Shown one piece after another: positions 1 to 10,445 of a stretch of DNA of 64,000 nucleotides. The translations under genes and the position numbers were made by a program. The stretch comes from Kluyvera genomosp. 1 (lineage in GTDB: Bacteria > Pseudomonadota > Gammaproteobacteria > Enterobacterales > Enterobacteriaceae). The stretch is taken from positions 1 to 64,000 of the forward strand of contig NZ_LGHZ01000028.1 of NCBI RefSeq assembly GCF_001266615.1, in the 5' to 3' direction. Under the pieces are notes generated by a model. The model worked only from the letters and a program-made list of their open reading frames with translations. It did not search any database and was not told where the DNA came from. Each line of letters opens with the position of its first letter. Positions within the stretch are counted from its first letter, which is position 1.

Positions 1-23
1 CGTCAGATGTGTATAAGAGACAG
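1..23. other. Residual Nextera sequencing adapter at the contig end
   Basis: Bases 5-23 read AGATGTGTATAAGAGACAG, the 19-bp Tn5 mosaic end used in Nextera libraries. The four bases before it (CGTC) match the read-1 side adapter and not the read-2 side. This is synthetic library DNA, not part of the organism, and it marks a true contig end. Confidence 0.97.
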
Positions 24-100
24 GTTCCGTGTCAGTGGTGGCGCATTATAGGGAGTTTATTCTCCCTGACAAGAGGAAATTTAAAATATTTTATCGCTCG
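24..100 (-). promoter_or_regulatory. rRNA operon P1-type promoter, reading out of the left edge
   Basis: On the minus strand there is a -35 TTGTCA (67-72) and a -10 TATAAT (45-50) with a 16-bp spacer, then a GC-rich discriminator and a start near 36. Upstream (73-95) is an A/T-rich UP-element-like block. The sequence closely matches E. coli rrnB P1, including the start of the leader. In E. coli, yieP lies divergent from rrnC, which fits. The rRNA genes themselves are outside the window. Fis sites would be expected toward yieP but I did not define them. Confidence 0.93.
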
Positions 101-220
101 CTAACTTTTTCACCAGATTGTTTATGAATACGCCATAAAAAGCCTGTTCTGCTGTTTTTACCACCGATCCAGCACGTCAAATGGCATACTAAAAGAAAGA
201 TAAATAATAGGAATGGCTTT

Positions 221-925
221 ATGTCTCTAAGCGCACAGCAACTAGCAGCTCAAAAAAATATCTCCTGGGTTTTGGCTGAAAAGATAGCTCAGAAGATATT
301 AACCGGTGAATATCCCCCGGAAAGCATCCTCCCAGGCGAAATGGAGTTAGGGGAGATTTTCGGCGTCAGCCGGACAGCCGTTCGCGAAGCGGTAAAAACG
401 CTCTCAGCAAAAGGAATGCTTCTTCCTCGCCCACGCATAGGCACCCGCGTGATGCCACAGGCCCACTGGAACTTCCTCGACACAGAGCTTATTTCCTGGT
501 GGCTGACCGCCGATAACTTCCAGTCTGTCATGAAACACTTCCTGGTACTGCGCCGCAGCCTCGAACCACAGGCGTGTATGCTGGCGGCAACGCTCGGTAC
601 CGCCGAACAGAAAGCGCATTTAAATACCTTAATGGAAGAGATGGCCCAACTGGAAAAATCGTTCGATCGCGAACGCTGGATTGATGTTGATACATCATGG
701 CATGAACATATCTATGAGATGAGTGCGAATCCCTTCCTGACCTCATTTGCCAAACTCTTTCATTCGGTGTACCACATTTATTTCACCTCGATTACCGAAG
801 ATGAGGTGATTGAGCTGGATAGCCACCAGGCTATTGTCGATGCAATTCTGGCCGGAGATGGTCAGCAGGCGTTGACGGCCTGCCAGGCATTATTAAACGC
901 ACCGCATATTCGTGCGGCAGTCTGA
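221..925 (+). CDS. yieP: YieP, GntR/FadR-type transcriptional regulator
   Basis: A 234-residue regulator of the GntR family, FadR subgroup. The N-terminal winged helix-turn-helix covers about residues 10-75 and contains the GntR pattern [22 protein letters not shown]-terminal FCD all-helical ligand domain follows (about 95-225) with histidines in the region SWHEHIYE that could bind metal. The ATG at 221 has AGGAA seven bases upstream. hsrA starts 10 bp after its stop, so the two are probably cotranscribed, and it diverges from an rrn promoter. The ligand is not evident from the sequence. Length and context match E. coli YieP. Confidence 0.93.
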   Translation: MSLSAQQLAAQKNISWVLAEKIAQKILTGEYPPESILPGEMELGEIFGVSRTAVREAVKTLSAKGMLLPRPRIGTRVMPQAHWNFLDTELISWWLTADNFQSVMKHFLVLRRSLEPQACMLAATLGTAEQKAHLNTLMEEMAQLEKSFDRERWIDVDTSWHEHIYEMSANPFLTSFAKLFHSVYHIYFTSITEDEVIELDSHQAIVDAILAGDGQQALTACQALLNAPHIRAAV

Positions 926-935
926 AGGACAGCGA

Positions 936-2327
936 ATGACTGAAATGAAAGCGCGGAGTATGGCTGGCCTTCCTTGGATAGCCGCCATGGCCTTCTTTAT
1001 GCAGGCGCTGGACGCTACTATTTTGAATACCGCGCTCCCCGCAATCGCCCATAGTCTTAATCGCTCGCCGCTGGCGATGCAGTCAGCCATCATCAGCTAT
1101 ACCCTCACCGTGGCGATGCTGATCCCGGTGAGCGGCTGGCTGGCTGACCGCTTTGGCACCCGTCGCATCTTTATGCTGGCCGTGAGCTTGTTTACTTTAG
1201 GCTCACTGGCCTGCGCGCTATCGACCTCATTATCTGAGCTGGTTATCTTCCGCATCATTCAGGGCGTAGGCGGCGCGATGATGATGCCCGTTGCTCGCCT
1301 GGCATTACTCCGTGCTTACCCGCGTAGCGAACTGCTGCCGGTACTTAACTTTGTCACCATGCCGGGGTTAATCGGCCCAATCCTGGGTCCGGTACTCGGC
1401 GGCGTATTCGTCACCTGGGCCACCTGGCATTGGATTTTCCTGATCAATATCCCCATCGGCATCACCGGGCTACTGTATGCCCGCAAATATATGCCGAACT
1501 TCACCACGCCGAAGCGGCGCTTCGATCTCTCCGGCTTTCTACTATTCGGTTTTAGTCTGGTGTTGTTTTCGATTGGGATGGAACTGTTGGGTGAGCAGAT
1601 TGTGGCAAGCTGGATTGCCTTGATGGTAGTGCTTTTCAGTCTTCTTCTATTACTGGCGTATATCCGCCATGCTCGCAAGCACCCGTCACCACTGATCTCA
1701 TTGTCATTATTTAAAACACGCACCTTCTCCGTCGGTATCGCTGGTAACCTGGTGACTCGTTTGGGTACCGGCTGCGTACCGTTTTTGATGCCGCTGATGC
1801 TACAGGTGGGATTTGGTTATCCGGCGTTAATCGCCGGCTGCATGATGGCGCCAACGGCCATCGGCTCTATTATCGCGAAATCAACCGTCACTCAGGTACT
1901 GCGTCGGTTGGGCTATCGGAAAACATTGGTTGGCGTGACGCTGTTTATCGGCGTGATGATTGCTCAGTTCGCACTACAGTCACCAACGATGCCGGTATGG
2001 TTGTTAATTCTGCCGCTGTTTGTACTAGGAATGGCAATGTCGACGCAGTTCACATCGATGAACACCATTACGCTGGCGGATTTAACCGACGACAACGCCA
2101 GCGGCGGTAATAGCCTGTTGGCCGTGACGCAGCAATTGTCTATCAGTCTTGGGGTGGCTATCAGCGCCGCAGTGCTGCGCTCATATCAAAGCCTTGAAGG
2201 AGCGACGACTATCGATCAATTCCACTATACCTTTATCACCATGGGCGTTATCACGGTGATCTCGGCATTGATGTTTATGCTGCTAAAAGTCAAAGATGGG
2301 CGAAACCTGATTAAGGAAAAACACTAA
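936..2327 (+). CDS. hsrA: HsrA, DHA2-family MFS transporter
   Basis: A 463-residue inner-membrane drug:proton antiporter-type protein of the major facilitator superfamily (14-helix DHA2 group). Hydrophobic helices run through the whole chain, and the MFS loop motif [11 protein letters not shown] lies at residues 67-77. E. coli HsrA (YieO) is associated with homocysteine resistance; the substrate here is inferred only by orthology. I chose the ATG at 936 because it gives the conserved [15 protein letters not shown] start and follows yieP closely; an upstream in-frame start at 912 would overlap yieP. It converges on rbsR with a 2-bp gap. Confidence 0.92.
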   Translation: MTEMKARSMAGLPWIAAMAFFMQALDATILNTALPAIAHSLNRSPLAMQSAIISYTLTVAMLIPVSGWLADRFGTRRIFMLAVSLFTLGSLACALSTSLSELVIFRIIQGVGGAMMMPVARLALLRAYPRSELLPVLNFVTMPGLIGPILGPVLGGVFVTWATWHWIFLINIPIGITGLLYARKYMPNFTTPKRRFDLSGFLLFGFSLVLFSIGMELLGEQIVASWIALMVVLFSLLLLLAYIRHARKHPSPLISLSLFKTRTFSVGIAGNLVTRLGTGCVPFLMPLMLQVGFGYPALIAGCMMAPTAIGSIIAKSTVTQVLRRLGYRKTLVGVTLFIGVMIAQFALQSPTMPVWLLILPLFVLGMAMSTQFTSMNTITLADLTDDNASGGNSLLAVTQQLSISLGVAISAAVLRSYQSLEGATTIDQFHYTFITMGVITVISALMFMLLKVKDGRNLIKEKH

Positions 2328-2329
2328 CC

Positions 2330-3322
2330 TTAAACGGAGCCGCGAACCACCAGCTCGGGCGTCAGCTGCATACGCTGCTGTTTTTGCCCGGGTTGGGCAA
2401 TACGGTGAATGAGTACATCTATCGCCAGCTCGCCAAGTTCATCTTTCGGTTGATGAATCGTGGTTAGCGGTGGCGTCATATAGCGCGCCAGCTCAATATC
2501 GTCATAACCGATCACCGCCACATCCTGTGGAATACGCAGCCCAGCCTGATACAGTGACTGATAGACGCCCACCGCCATCGCATCATTCCCCACAAATACC
2601 GCATCAGGGCGCACTGGGTGCATTAACAACTGCTGCATAGCGTCGAAGCCGCCGCCAAATTCAAAGTTGCTGGTGATTTCATACCCTTCAGGGATCGGCA
2701 GCTGCGCGTTTTGCATCGCTTCCCGATAGCCTTCGAGCCGCAGACGTGCAGGGGTTTTATCCAGCGGCCCGGCGATGCAGGCAATCCGGGTATAGCCTCG
2801 TTCGATAAGATAGCGCGTGGCCATGTCGCCACCGAGCAGAGAATTATCCTGAATCAGATCGCTATCACCGTCGAATGGTGCCCAGTCCATCATCACGGAA
2901 GGAATAGAAGGGTAGCGTTGCATGATTTCCAGCGACGGCTGGTGCGTTTCGGTACACAGCAGCAGCAACCCATCAACGCGTTTTTGCATCAGCGTCTCAA
3001 GATTGCGGTTCATCCTTTGCTCATCGCCTTCGGTATTACACAACACCAGACTGTATCCACGTTCAAAGCAGCTACGTTCAACGCCTCGCACCAGTTCGGA
3101 GTAGAACGGGTTGGTACTGGCAGTGATCAGCATCCCGATGGTTCGAGTCTGATTCAGCTTGAGACTACGCGCCAACGCGGATGGCGCGTAGTTGAGCTGT
3201 TTAATCGCGGCATCAACTTTCCCGGTAACGGCATCGCTGACAAACCGGTCTTTATTAATGACGTGAGATACCGTAGAGGTGGAAACGCCCGCCAGGCGAG
3301 CAACATCCTTCATCGTGGCCAA
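2330..3322 (-). CDS. rbsR: RbsR, ribose operon repressor
   Basis: A 330-residue LacI-family repressor. The N-terminal helix-turn-helix ([19 protein letters not shown], about residues 4-22) is followed by a hinge rich in alanine ([10 protein letters not shown]) and a periplasmic-binding-protein-like sugar domain (about 60-330). It is the last gene of rbsDACBKR; rbsK ends 3 bp before its start. In E. coli it represses the operon until ribose binds, and two matching palindromes lie upstream of rbsD here. Full length, no defects seen. Confidence 0.97.
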   Translation of the reverse strand: MATMKDVARLAGVSTSTVSHVINKDRFVSDAVTGKVDAAIKQLNYAPSALARSLKLNQTRTIGMLITASTNPFYSELVRGVERSCFERGYSLVLCNTEGDEQRMNRNLETLMQKRVDGLLLLCTETHQPSLEIMQRYPSIPSVMMDWAPFDGDSDLIQDNSLLGGDMATRYLIERGYTRIACIAGPLDKTPARLRLEGYREAMQNAQLPIPEGYEITSNFEFGGGFDAMQQLLMHPVRPDAVFVGNDAMAVGVYQSLYQAGLRIPQDVAVIGYDDIELARYMTPPLTTIHQPKDELGELAIDVLIHRIAQPGQKQQRMQLTPELVVRGSV

Positions 3323-3325
3323 GCG

Positions 3326-4255
3326 TTACCCCTGTTGACGTAAGAATTCGTCGATTTCGTCACGCCAAGGAACAGAAGGCTGTGCACCTTTGCGCGTTAC
3401 GGCGATAGCTGCCGCTGCATGGGCGAAGCGAAGCGCATCAGCCAGCGGAGTATTTTCCAGCAGCGCTGTCATCAGCGCGCCGTTAAAGGTATCGCCCGCA
3501 GCAATGGTATCAATGGCCTGAACTTTAAAGCCCGGTACGCGGCGGCCTTCGCCTTTTACGCTGGCCCATACGCCGCGGCTGCCGAGTGTAATAATGACCG
3601 TGTCGATGCCTTTCTCGTGCAGAACCTGCGCGGCTTTCACAGCATCGTCATCGTTTTCAACCCGCACGCCGGTCAGCTTCTCCGCTTCCGTTTCGTTCGG
3701 GGTAATAATATCCACCAGCGACAGCAGCGTATCCGGCAGTTCGCGCGCCGGGGCAGGGTTTAATACCACCGTCGTTTGGTTCTGATGGGCAATCTGTGCG
3801 GCCAGCAGTACGCTGTCCAGCGGGGATTCGAGCTGCATTAACAACGCATCGACCTGCGCGATTCGCTCGCGTTGGGCTTCAACTAAAGCAGTAGATAACG
3901 CGGCGTTAGCACCGGCATGGATACCGATGACGTTTTCACCTTCGCCGTTCACAAAGATCAGTGCCACACCCGTTGACTCACCAGTGATGGCGCTCACGGG
4001 AGCCACGTCAATACGGTCTACTTCCAGCTGTTTACGAATACGTTCGCCAATATCGTCTTCGCCGGTACAGGCGATAAACGCGATATCTGCACCGCTACGT
4101 CCGGCGGCAACCGCCTGGTTAGCGCCTTTGCCACCAAAAGCGACCTGATAATGGCTACCGGTGACGGTTTCGCCCGGCGTCGGGAAAGATTCAAGATTCA
4201 GAATATGATCGGCATTGATGCTGCCAAGGACGACGAGTTTGCCTGCGGTTTTCAT
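3326..4255 (-). CDS. rbsK: RbsK, ribokinase
   Basis: A 309-residue cytoplasmic PfkB-family kinase that phosphorylates ribose to ribose 5-phosphate after uptake by RbsABC. The N-terminal PfkB signature GGKGANQAV starts at residue 41, and the C-terminal signature DTIAAGDTFNGAL carries the catalytic aspartate (about residue 255) and anion hole. Length equals the E. coli enzyme. It lies after rbsB, separated by a 109-bp gap with a strong hairpin, and is followed directly by rbsR. Confidence 0.98.
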   Translation of the reverse strand: MKTAGKLVVLGSINADHILNLESFPTPGETVTGSHYQVAFGGKGANQAVAAGRSGADIAFIACTGEDDIGERIRKQLEVDRIDVAPVSAITGESTGVALIFVNGEGENVIGIHAGANAALSTALVEAQRERIAQVDALLMQLESPLDSVLLAAQIAHQNQTTVVLNPAPARELPDTLLSLVDIITPNETEAEKLTGVRVENDDDAVKAAQVLHEKGIDTVIITLGSRGVWASVKGEGRRVPGFKVQAIDTIAAGDTFNGALMTALLENTPLADALRFAHAAAAIAVTRKGAQPSVPWRDEIDEFLRQQG

Positions 4256-4276
4256 TTTCAGAGTGTCCGGTAAGAT

Positions 4277-4300
4277 GCGCCACCGGACAACCGGTGGCGC
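4277..4300. repeat. Strong hairpin (REP-like) between rbsB and rbsK
   Basis: GCGCCACCGG (4277-4286) pairs perfectly with CCGGTGGCGC (4291-4300) around a 4-base loop, embedded in a GTCCGG/CGGAC-rich context typical of REP elements. No T-run follows on the minus strand, so this is more likely an RNA-stabilising or partly attenuating structure than a terminator. It would protect the upstream rbsB message and lower rbsK-rbsR expression (inference). Confidence 0.7.
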
Positions 4301-4364
4301 GTGCCCTGCTTTTCTTATTGATGTTGTCCATCAGGCTATAGCAGCCTGAATCGCATTCGCGTTA

Positions 4365-5255
4365 TTACTGCTTGATAACCAGCTTCAGGTCAACTGGATA
4401 TTTTGCCTGTACTTTTTCGCCTTTCAGCACTTTATCAGCGGTTTCAACGCCTTTAGCACCGATCTGGTCAGGCAACTGGGCGATAGTCGCCGCCAGTTTG
4501 CCATCATTTACCGCTTTTTCGCCATCCGGCGTGCCGTCAAAGCCAACCACCATCACATCGGATTTACCGGCAGTTTGCAGCGCACGCAGTGCACCCAGCG
4601 CCATTTCATCATTCTGAGCGAATACCGCTTTCACGTCAGGATGAGCAGTCAGCAAGTTCTGCATAACGTTCAGGCCTTTAGTACGATCGAAGTCAGCGGG
4701 CTGGCTAGCCAGTACATTGAATTTGTGTGCAGCCACCGCCTGCTGGAAACCTTCACCACGCTCGCGCGCAGCGGATGTCCCGGCAATGCCCTGCAGTTCG
4801 ATGACTTTAGCGCCTTCACCTTCTTTCTTCGCGATATAGTCGCCGGCGATTTTGCCACCCAGAACGTTATCGGAAGCGATGTGGCTGACAACGTCGCCCT
4901 TAGAGGCTACGCGGTCCAGAGTAATGACCGGAATTTTCGCCTGGTTTGCCATCTTGATGGCGTTACCCACCGCGTCGGAATCGGTTGGGTTGATCAGCAA
5001 AATTTTAGTACCGCGAACCGTTAAATCCTGAACGTTAGCCAGCTCTTTCGCCGGGTTGTTCTGAGAGTCCAGAACCACCAGGTTGTAACCCAGTTTATCG
5101 GCTTCTTTCTGTGCGCCATCCTTCAGGGAGACGAAGAATGGGTTATTCAGGGTAGAGATAACCAGAGCAATGGTGTCTTTTGCCATTGCGTTCGCGCTGA
5201 CGGTAGCGCTCAGCGCAACCGCGGAAACCAGGGTAGCCAGTTTTTTCATGTTCAT
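4365..5255 (-). CDS. rbsB: RbsB, periplasmic ribose-binding protein
   Basis: A 296-residue substrate-binding protein of the ribose ABC transporter, also the receptor that presents ribose to the chemoreceptor Trg in E. coli. The first about 25 residues are a Sec signal peptide ([19 protein letters not shown]..., cleavage after ANAMA). The mature part is the two-lobed type I periplasmic fold, with the sugar-contact region [14 protein letters not shown] near the N-terminus and [12 protein letters not shown] later. It follows rbsC by 27 bp and ends before the rbsB-rbsK hairpin. Confidence 0.98.
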   Translation of the reverse strand: MNMKKLATLVSAVALSATVSANAMAKDTIALVISTLNNPFFVSLKDGAQKEADKLGYNLVVLDSQNNPAKELANVQDLTVRGTKILLINPTDSDAVGNAIKMANQAKIPVITLDRVASKGDVVSHIASDNVLGGKIAGDYIAKKEGEGAKVIELQGIAGTSAARERGEGFQQAVAAHKFNVLASQPADFDRTKGLNVMQNLLTAHPDVKAVFAQNDEMALGALRALQTAGKSDVMVVGFDGTPDGEKAVNDGKLAATIAQLPDQIGAKGVETADKVLKGEKVQAKYPVDLKLVIKQ

Positions 5256-5282
5256 ATCTAAGATGTCCTGTAGTGTCGTTAG

Positions 5283-6248
5283 TTACTGCTTTTTGTTGTC
5301 CACCAGCACCGCCAGCAAAATCACGACTGCTTTAACGATCATCTGGTAATAAGAAGAAACACCTAACAAGTTCAAACCATTATTCAGAAAACCAAGAATC
5401 AGCGCACCGATAAGCGTGCCGACGATACGACCCTTACCGCCTGCCAGGCTGGTACCGCCCAGCACCACCGCCGCGATAGCATCCAGCTCATAGCCAGTAC
5501 CCGCAGTAGGCTGTGCCGAAGAGAGTCGAGCAACTTCAATAATGCCCGCCAGCGCCGACAGTAACCCGCACAAAGAGTAGACGATAATTTTGACTTTATT
5601 CACGCTGATACCGGAGAGGCGAGTTGCCGCTTCGTTACCGCCCAACGCATAAATATAACGACCCAGACGGGTGTGGTGCAGCATGTACCAGGCCGCGAGG
5701 AAGACAATGCCCATGATCCACACCGGCGTTGGGATCCCCAGCGGACGACCGATACCGAACCAACCAAAGACGTCGGCATTATCGGTAAAGCCCGTGTTTA
5801 CCGGGCTACCGTTGGTGTACACCATTGTCACACCACGCAGCAGCAGCATCATCACCAGAGTGGCGATAAAGGCCTGTACGCGGCCCTTAGCAACAATCAC
5901 GCCGGTAACGGCCCCGATTGCGGCACCTAATGCGAGTGCGGCAGCAACCGCCACCAGCGCATTGACCTCGATACCCACAATCGACGCGGCGACCGCGCCG
6001 GTCAACGCCAGCAAAGAACCGACGGACAGGTCGATCCCTGACGTTAAAATGACCAGCGTCATCCCAACCGCCATGATCGCATTCACGGAAGTTTGCTGCA
6101 GGATGTTGAACAGGTTATTGACGGTAAAAAAGTTTGGGCTCATGGTCGATACAACCGCTATCAGCACCAGCAGGGCAATTAGCGATTTTTGCTCCAGCAG
6201 CCATGCTTTGGTGAAATAGCGGCGACCTGCCACAGACTGGGTTGTCAT
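5283..6248 (-). CDS. rbsC: RbsC, ribose ABC transporter permease
   Basis: A 321-residue inner-membrane permease of the CUT2 sugar ABC family (BPD_transp_2). It is almost entirely hydrophobic helices; the conserved region GIDLSVGSLLALTGAVAA lies near residue 70, and the GxELDAIAAVVLGGTSLAGGKG loop, which contacts the ATPase, lies near residue 245. It works with RbsA and RbsB. rbsA ends 5 bp upstream, so the genes are tightly coupled. Length equals E. coli RbsC. Confidence 0.98.
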   Translation of the reverse strand: MTTQSVAGRRYFTKAWLLEQKSLIALLVLIAVVSTMSPNFFTVNNLFNILQQTSVNAIMAVGMTLVILTSGIDLSVGSLLALTGAVAASIVGIEVNALVAVAAALALGAAIGAVTGVIVAKGRVQAFIATLVMMLLLRGVTMVYTNGSPVNTGFTDNADVFGWFGIGRPLGIPTPVWIMGIVFLAAWYMLHHTRLGRYIYALGGNEAATRLSGISVNKVKIIVYSLCGLLSALAGIIEVARLSSAQPTAGTGYELDAIAAVVLGGTSLAGGKGRIVGTLIGALILGFLNNGLNLLGVSSYYQMIVKAVVILLAVLVDNKKQ

Positions 6249-6253
6249 CTTTT

Positions 6254-7759
6254 TTACTCCTGGTTCACGCGGTTAAGCTTGCCCACTGCGGCAGCCATTA
6301 ATACTTCCTGGGTGGCCTGCTCGCGTGAGAACTCACCGCCGAGATGCCCTTCATGCATCACAATAATGCGATCGCTCATCCCCAGTACTTCCGGCATCTC
6401 GGAGGAGACCAGAATGATGCTCAGGCCGTCAGCCTTGAACTGGTTGATAAGCTGATAAATTTCTTTCTTCGCGCCCACATCGACACCGCGCGTTGGCTCA
6501 TCGAGGATCAGCACTTTAGGACGGGTCATCAAACCGCGTGCAATAGCGACCTTCTGCTGGTTACCGCCGGACAACAGACCAATAGCCTGTTCCATGGAGG
6601 GGGTTTTGACGTTGAACAGACGGATAAAGTCACCGACCGCCTGTTGTTCATCTTTGTGCTTGAGGCTACCACCCGCGCGGCTAAAATAGCGTAGCGCGGT
6701 CAACGACATGTTCTCTTTAACCGACATGCCCAGCACCAAACCGTCACGCTTACGGTCTTCAGAAATGTAAACGATGCCGTTTGCCAGGCCATCCTGCGGA
6801 GAGCGAGTTACCACTTCATGGCCGTCGAGCGTCACATAACCGCTGGTACGCGGCAGCGCGCCGTACAGGACTTTCATCAGTTCCGTACGCCCCGCGCCCA
6901 TCAACCCAGCAACGCCCAGAATTTCACCTTTGCGCAGGGTAAAGGAGACGTTTTCGACGCCCGACCCACACAGCGCATCGACCTTCAGGCGAGTCTCGCC
7001 GGGTTCTTTATCAAGACGTGGATATTGATCTTCGAGCTTACGTCCCACCATCATTTCGATCAGCAGATCTTCGTTGAGGCTGGCCACTTCGCGCTCGGCA
7101 ATAAACTGCCCGTCGCGGAAGACCGTCACATCATCGCAAATCTCGAAAATCTCTTTCATACGGTGGGAGATATAGACAATGCCGCGGCCTTGCGATTTTA
7201 GCTCGCGGATAACGCGGAACAGAGATTCGGTTTCGGTATCGGTTAGCGCATCCGTCGGTTCATCCATAATGATGACTTTCGACTCAAAGCTCAGCACCTT
7301 AGCTATTTCAACCATCTGCTGATCGCCAATCGACAGTTCGCCAACCAGACGATCGCTCTTAAAGCGGAGATTCAGTTTCGCTAACAGAACGTCGGCTTCG
7401 GCATACATCTTTTTCCAGTCGATTTTGCCAAAGCGCCCGACAAACTCACGGCCGAGGAAAATATTCTCGGCAATCGTCAGTTGTGGGATCAGGTTCAGCT
7501 CCTGGTGGATGATACCAATACCCGCTTCCTGAGAGGATTTTGGGCCGGTGAAGGTGGTTTCTTTACCCAGCCACAACAATGAACCGGCGTCACGGGCGTA
7601 GATCCCGGTCAGCACTTTCATCATCGTGGATTTTCCCGCGCCGTTTTCGCCCACCAGCGCCATCACGCGCCCGGAATAGACATTTAACGCGGCGCCGGAG
7701 AGGGCCTTCACGCCCGGGAACGATTTATCGATCCCTTTGAGTTGTAAGAGTGCGTCCAT
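6254..7759 (-). CDS. rbsA: RbsA, ribose ABC transporter ATP-binding protein
   Basis: A 501-residue cytoplasmic protein with two fused ABC domains. The first has Walker [10 protein letters not shown] (residues 37-45) and Walker [11 protein letters not shown]. The second has a degenerate Walker A ([10 protein letters not shown]) but an intact LSGGNQQK signature and Walker [10 protein letters not shown], as usual for CUT2 ATPases. I chose the ATG at 7759 (MDALLQLKG) because it gives the family length and follows rbsD by 7 bp; a longer frame to 7804 would overlap rbsD. Confidence 0.97.
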   Translation of the reverse strand: MDALLQLKGIDKSFPGVKALSGAALNVYSGRVMALVGENGAGKSTMMKVLTGIYARDAGSLLWLGKETTFTGPKSSQEAGIGIIHQELNLIPQLTIAENIFLGREFVGRFGKIDWKKMYAEADVLLAKLNLRFKSDRLVGELSIGDQQMVEIAKVLSFESKVIIMDEPTDALTDTETESLFRVIRELKSQGRGIVYISHRMKEIFEICDDVTVFRDGQFIAEREVASLNEDLLIEMMVGRKLEDQYPRLDKEPGETRLKVDALCGSGVENVSFTLRKGEILGVAGLMGAGRTELMKVLYGALPRTSGYVTLDGHEVVTRSPQDGLANGIVYISEDRKRDGLVLGMSVKENMSLTALRYFSRAGGSLKHKDEQQAVGDFIRLFNVKTPSMEQAIGLLSGGNQQKVAIARGLMTRPKVLILDEPTRGVDVGAKKEIYQLINQFKADGLSIILVSSEMPEVLGMSDRIIVMHEGHLGGEFSREQATQEVLMAAAVGKLNRVNQE

Positions 7760-7766
7760 GATGGCC

Positions 7767-8186
7767 TCAGAACGTGACGCCAGCACAGAGAATGATATTC
7801 GCATACGGGGAACATTCCCCGCTGCGAATTACCGCCTGACTGTCTGCGGTTTGTTTTTTGAACTGCTCATGCGAGACATAACGAACGTCAATGCAATTTC
7901 CCTGGTGTTGTTGCAGTTGCTCAATGTGTTTGAGCAACGTTTCGTGGAGCTGCGGATTATGCTGTTGAATTTCCGCTGCGAGAATGGCGGCCTCTACCTG
8001 CATCTCCTGAGTCACTACGCCCAACACCTGCATAAAGGTAGGAACACCCTGGGTTAACGCCATATCAATGCGCGCAGTGCTATGGGGAATAGGTAAACCC
8101 GCATCGCACACTACCAGCGTATCGGTATGCCCCAGACGGGAGATAACCGCAGAGATTTCAGAGTTGAGTACCGTGCCTTTCTTCAT
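7767..8186 (-). CDS. rbsD: RbsD, D-ribose pyranase
   Basis: A 139-residue cytoplasmic enzyme that interconverts the beta-pyranose and beta-furanose forms of ribose, giving ribokinase its substrate. His20 in SRLGHTDTL is the known catalytic residue of the family, and the AGLPIP motif follows. It is the first gene of the rbs operon, 19 bp downstream of RbsR operator 1. Length equals E. coli RbsD. Confidence 0.98.
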   Translation of the reverse strand: MKKGTVLNSEISAVISRLGHTDTLVVCDAGLPIPHSTARIDMALTQGVPTFMQVLGVVTQEMQVEAAILAAEIQQHNPQLHETLLKHIEQLQQHQGNCIDVRYVSHEQFKKQTADSQAVIRSGECSPYANIILCAGVTF

Positions 8187-8204
8187 TTGTTTTCATGCTC
8201 CACT

Positions 8205-8232
8205 AGCGAAACGTTTCGCTAACTTAAGTTTA
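8205..8232 (-). promoter_or_regulatory. RbsR operator 1 and rbs promoter -10
   Basis: A perfect 16-bp palindrome AGCGAAACGTTTCGCT spans 8205-8220 and matches the E. coli RbsR operator. Just upstream on the minus strand is a plausible -10 TAAACT (8227-8232), which would start transcription about where the operator begins, so repressor would block initiation. The -35 is weak, as expected for a CRP-dependent promoter. Confidence 0.8.
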
Positions 8233-8270
8233 GTCTCAAGTGCGCGCAGAAAACCATCACCAGGTTATAG

Positions 8271-8297
8271 AAATGTGATCGCTATCGAAACGTTTCG
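8271..8297 (-). promoter_or_regulatory. RbsR operator 2 overlapping a CRP half-site
   Basis: CGAAACGTTTCG (8286-8297) repeats the core of operator 1, centre to centre 79 bp away. It overlaps AAATGTGATC (8271-8280), which is a perfect CRP half-site whose second half is poor. If CRP binds at about 8281, it lies near -61 relative to the inferred start, a class I position. Looping between the operators is an inference. Confidence 0.6.
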
Positions 8298-8314
8298 CAA
8301 ACCTAAACTGGAGA

Positions 8315-8351
8315 TAAAAAAACGCCCTCCGTCAAATTGAGGGAGGGCGTT
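8315..8351 (-). terminator. Intrinsic terminator of kup
   Basis: AACGCCCTCC (8321-8330) pairs with GGAGGGCGTT (8342-8351). Read on the minus strand the stem is followed by a run of seven T (8322 down to 8316), directly after the kup stop. Confidence 0.9.
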
Positions 8352-8358
8352 GATTGCT

Positions 8359-10227
8359 TTAGATTTCGACCTGGGTTCCCAGTTCGATGACCCGGTTCGG
8401 CGGGATCTCAAACTGATCCGGTGCACGCAGGGCGTTACGCTGAAGCAGCAGATACAGTTTGCCGCGTAGGCGCAGATACCACGGCCGTTTGCCAACTATC
8501 AGCGACTCGTGCGACATAAAGAATGACGTCTCCATCATCCGGCAGCTAAGGCCTTCCAGGCCGCAGCGGTGGAACACTTCTTCTACGTTTGGCGTTTCAC
8601 GCCAGCCGTAACTGGCAACCACGCGCCAGAAGGTAGGCGACAGCTGTTCTATCTGCACGCGGCGAACATTGTGCACATACGGAGCATCTTCGGTACGCAG
8701 GGTTAGCAGAATTACGCGCTCATGCAGCACCTTGTTGTGCTTGAGGTTATGCAGCATAGCGAATGGAATGACGTTCAGCGCACGGGACATATATACCGCA
8801 GTCCCCGGCACGCGTACCGGCGGCGATTTTTCCAAAGAGGCAATCATCGCCTCCAGAGAATTGCCGTGTTCATGCATACGGCGCAACAGGCGGAAACGCT
8901 CACTTTTCCAGGTGGTCATGATGGTGAACATCACCAGACCCAGCGTCAACGGCAGCCAACCACCGGAGACAATTTTGTCGAGGTTTGCCGAGAACAGCGG
9001 AATATCGATACACATAAAGGCCACCAGCAGCAGGCCCACAACAAACTTGTTCCAGTGCCAGTTCTTACGTGCCACCGTGGTGAACAGAATGGTCGTCAGC
9101 ACCATGGTGCCAGTTACCGCGATACCGTACGCCGCCGCCAGATTTGAAGAGTGCTCAAAGCTGATAATGACGATAACGACAGAGATATACAGCAGCCAGT
9201 TAATGAACGGGATATAAATCTGGCCGGACTCCATTTCCGAGGTATGAATAATACGCATCGGCGACAGATATCCCAGGCGTACCGCCTGGCGAGTCAGCGA
9301 GAAGACGCCGGAAATCACCGCCTGAGAGGCAATGACCGTCGCCAGCGCAGCGAGAATCAGCATCGGAATCAGCGCCCACTCAGGTGCCAGCAGGAAGAAC
9401 GGGTTTTTAATCGCTTCCGGATGTTCGAGCAACAGTGCACCCTGGCCAAAGTAGTTCAACACCAGCGATGGCAGAACCACCGAGAACCAGGCCAGGCGAA
9501 TCGGCAATTTACCAAAGTGGCCCATATCGGCATACAACGCTTCCACACCGGTAATCGACAGCACCACCGCGCCCAGCGCGACGAACGAAACCGTTTTGTA
9601 TTCGAGGAAGAAGTGAACGGCCCAATAAGGGTTTAACGCCTGCAGGACTTCCGGGTTCGCAATAATGCTGCGCGCGCCGAGCACAGCCAGCAGCAGGAAC
9701 CAGATAAGCATGATTGGAGCAAAGAGTTTGCCCACCATGCTGGTGCCATGTTTCTGGATAGCAAACAGCAGCGTCAGAACGATAATCGATATCGGAACAA
9801 CCCAGGTCTCGAGATCCGGGGCGATGATTTCCAGACCTTCAATCGCCGACATCACCGAGATCGCCGGGGTAATGACGACTTCACCATAGAAGAAGCTACC
9901 GCCGATAAGCCCAAGGATCACCAATAGCGATGTCGTGCGTGCAGACGTGTTACGCCCTGCCAGCGACATCAGCGTCAGGATCCCCCCTTCACCGGCATTA
10001 TCTGCCCGCATGACGAAGGTAATGTATTTGAGAGATACGGTGAGAATCAGCAGCCAGAAAATGAGCGACAAGAAGCCAAAAACGGCATCCCGTTCAACAC
10101 CAAAACCAAACTGACCGGACAAGCATTCACGAAGCGTATAAAGAGGGCTGGTACCGATATCGCCGTATACCACGCCAATTGCAGCGAGTGTAATCGCTGA
10201 TAAAGATTGTTTATTATCAGTGCTCAT
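8359..10227 (-). CDS. kup: Kup, low-affinity potassium transporter
   Basis: A 622-residue K+:H+ symporter of the KUP/HAK family, constitutive in E. coli and most important at low pH. About twelve hydrophobic helices fill residues 15-440, beginning with the family motif [17 protein letters not shown] (about 18-34); a hydrophilic cytoplasmic C-terminal domain (about 450-622) follows. Length equals E. coli Kup. It is monocistronic, divergent from ravA. Confidence 0.98.
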   Translation of the reverse strand: MSTDNKQSLSAITLAAIGVVYGDIGTSPLYTLRECLSGQFGFGVERDAVFGFLSLIFWLLILTVSLKYITFVMRADNAGEGGILTLMSLAGRNTSARTTSLLVILGLIGGSFFYGEVVITPAISVMSAIEGLEIIAPDLETWVVPISIIVLTLLFAIQKHGTSMVGKLFAPIMLIWFLLLAVLGARSIIANPEVLQALNPYWAVHFFLEYKTVSFVALGAVVLSITGVEALYADMGHFGKLPIRLAWFSVVLPSLVLNYFGQGALLLEHPEAIKNPFFLLAPEWALIPMLILAALATVIASQAVISGVFSLTRQAVRLGYLSPMRIIHTSEMESGQIYIPFINWLLYISVVIVIISFEHSSNLAAAYGIAVTGTMVLTTILFTTVARKNWHWNKFVVGLLLVAFMCIDIPLFSANLDKIVSGGWLPLTLGLVMFTIMTTWKSERFRLLRRMHEHGNSLEAMIASLEKSPPVRVPGTAVYMSRALNVIPFAMLHNLKHNKVLHERVILLTLRTEDAPYVHNVRRVQIEQLSPTFWRVVASYGWRETPNVEEVFHRCGLEGLSCRMMETSFFMSHESLIVGKRPWYLRLRGKLYLLLQRNALRAPDQFEIPPNRVIELGTQVEI

Positions 10228-10445
10228 AGACTAGTCTTTCGTTTAAAAACAAATGTGTGCCTAGTCCCTTGGCCCACCAAAAGCGCACAGTATGCACGAT
10301 TAACGTCAAAATCGTACCCCTTAATTGCGTCATCTTAACCTGCCTCAATAAATGGCGAGGTTCTTTTCAGGCTATTCACCGCCAGACTTAAGCGTCTATA
10401 CTCAGCCAGTTAGCTGATTACATGGCGAAAGGACGCAGGTTAATT

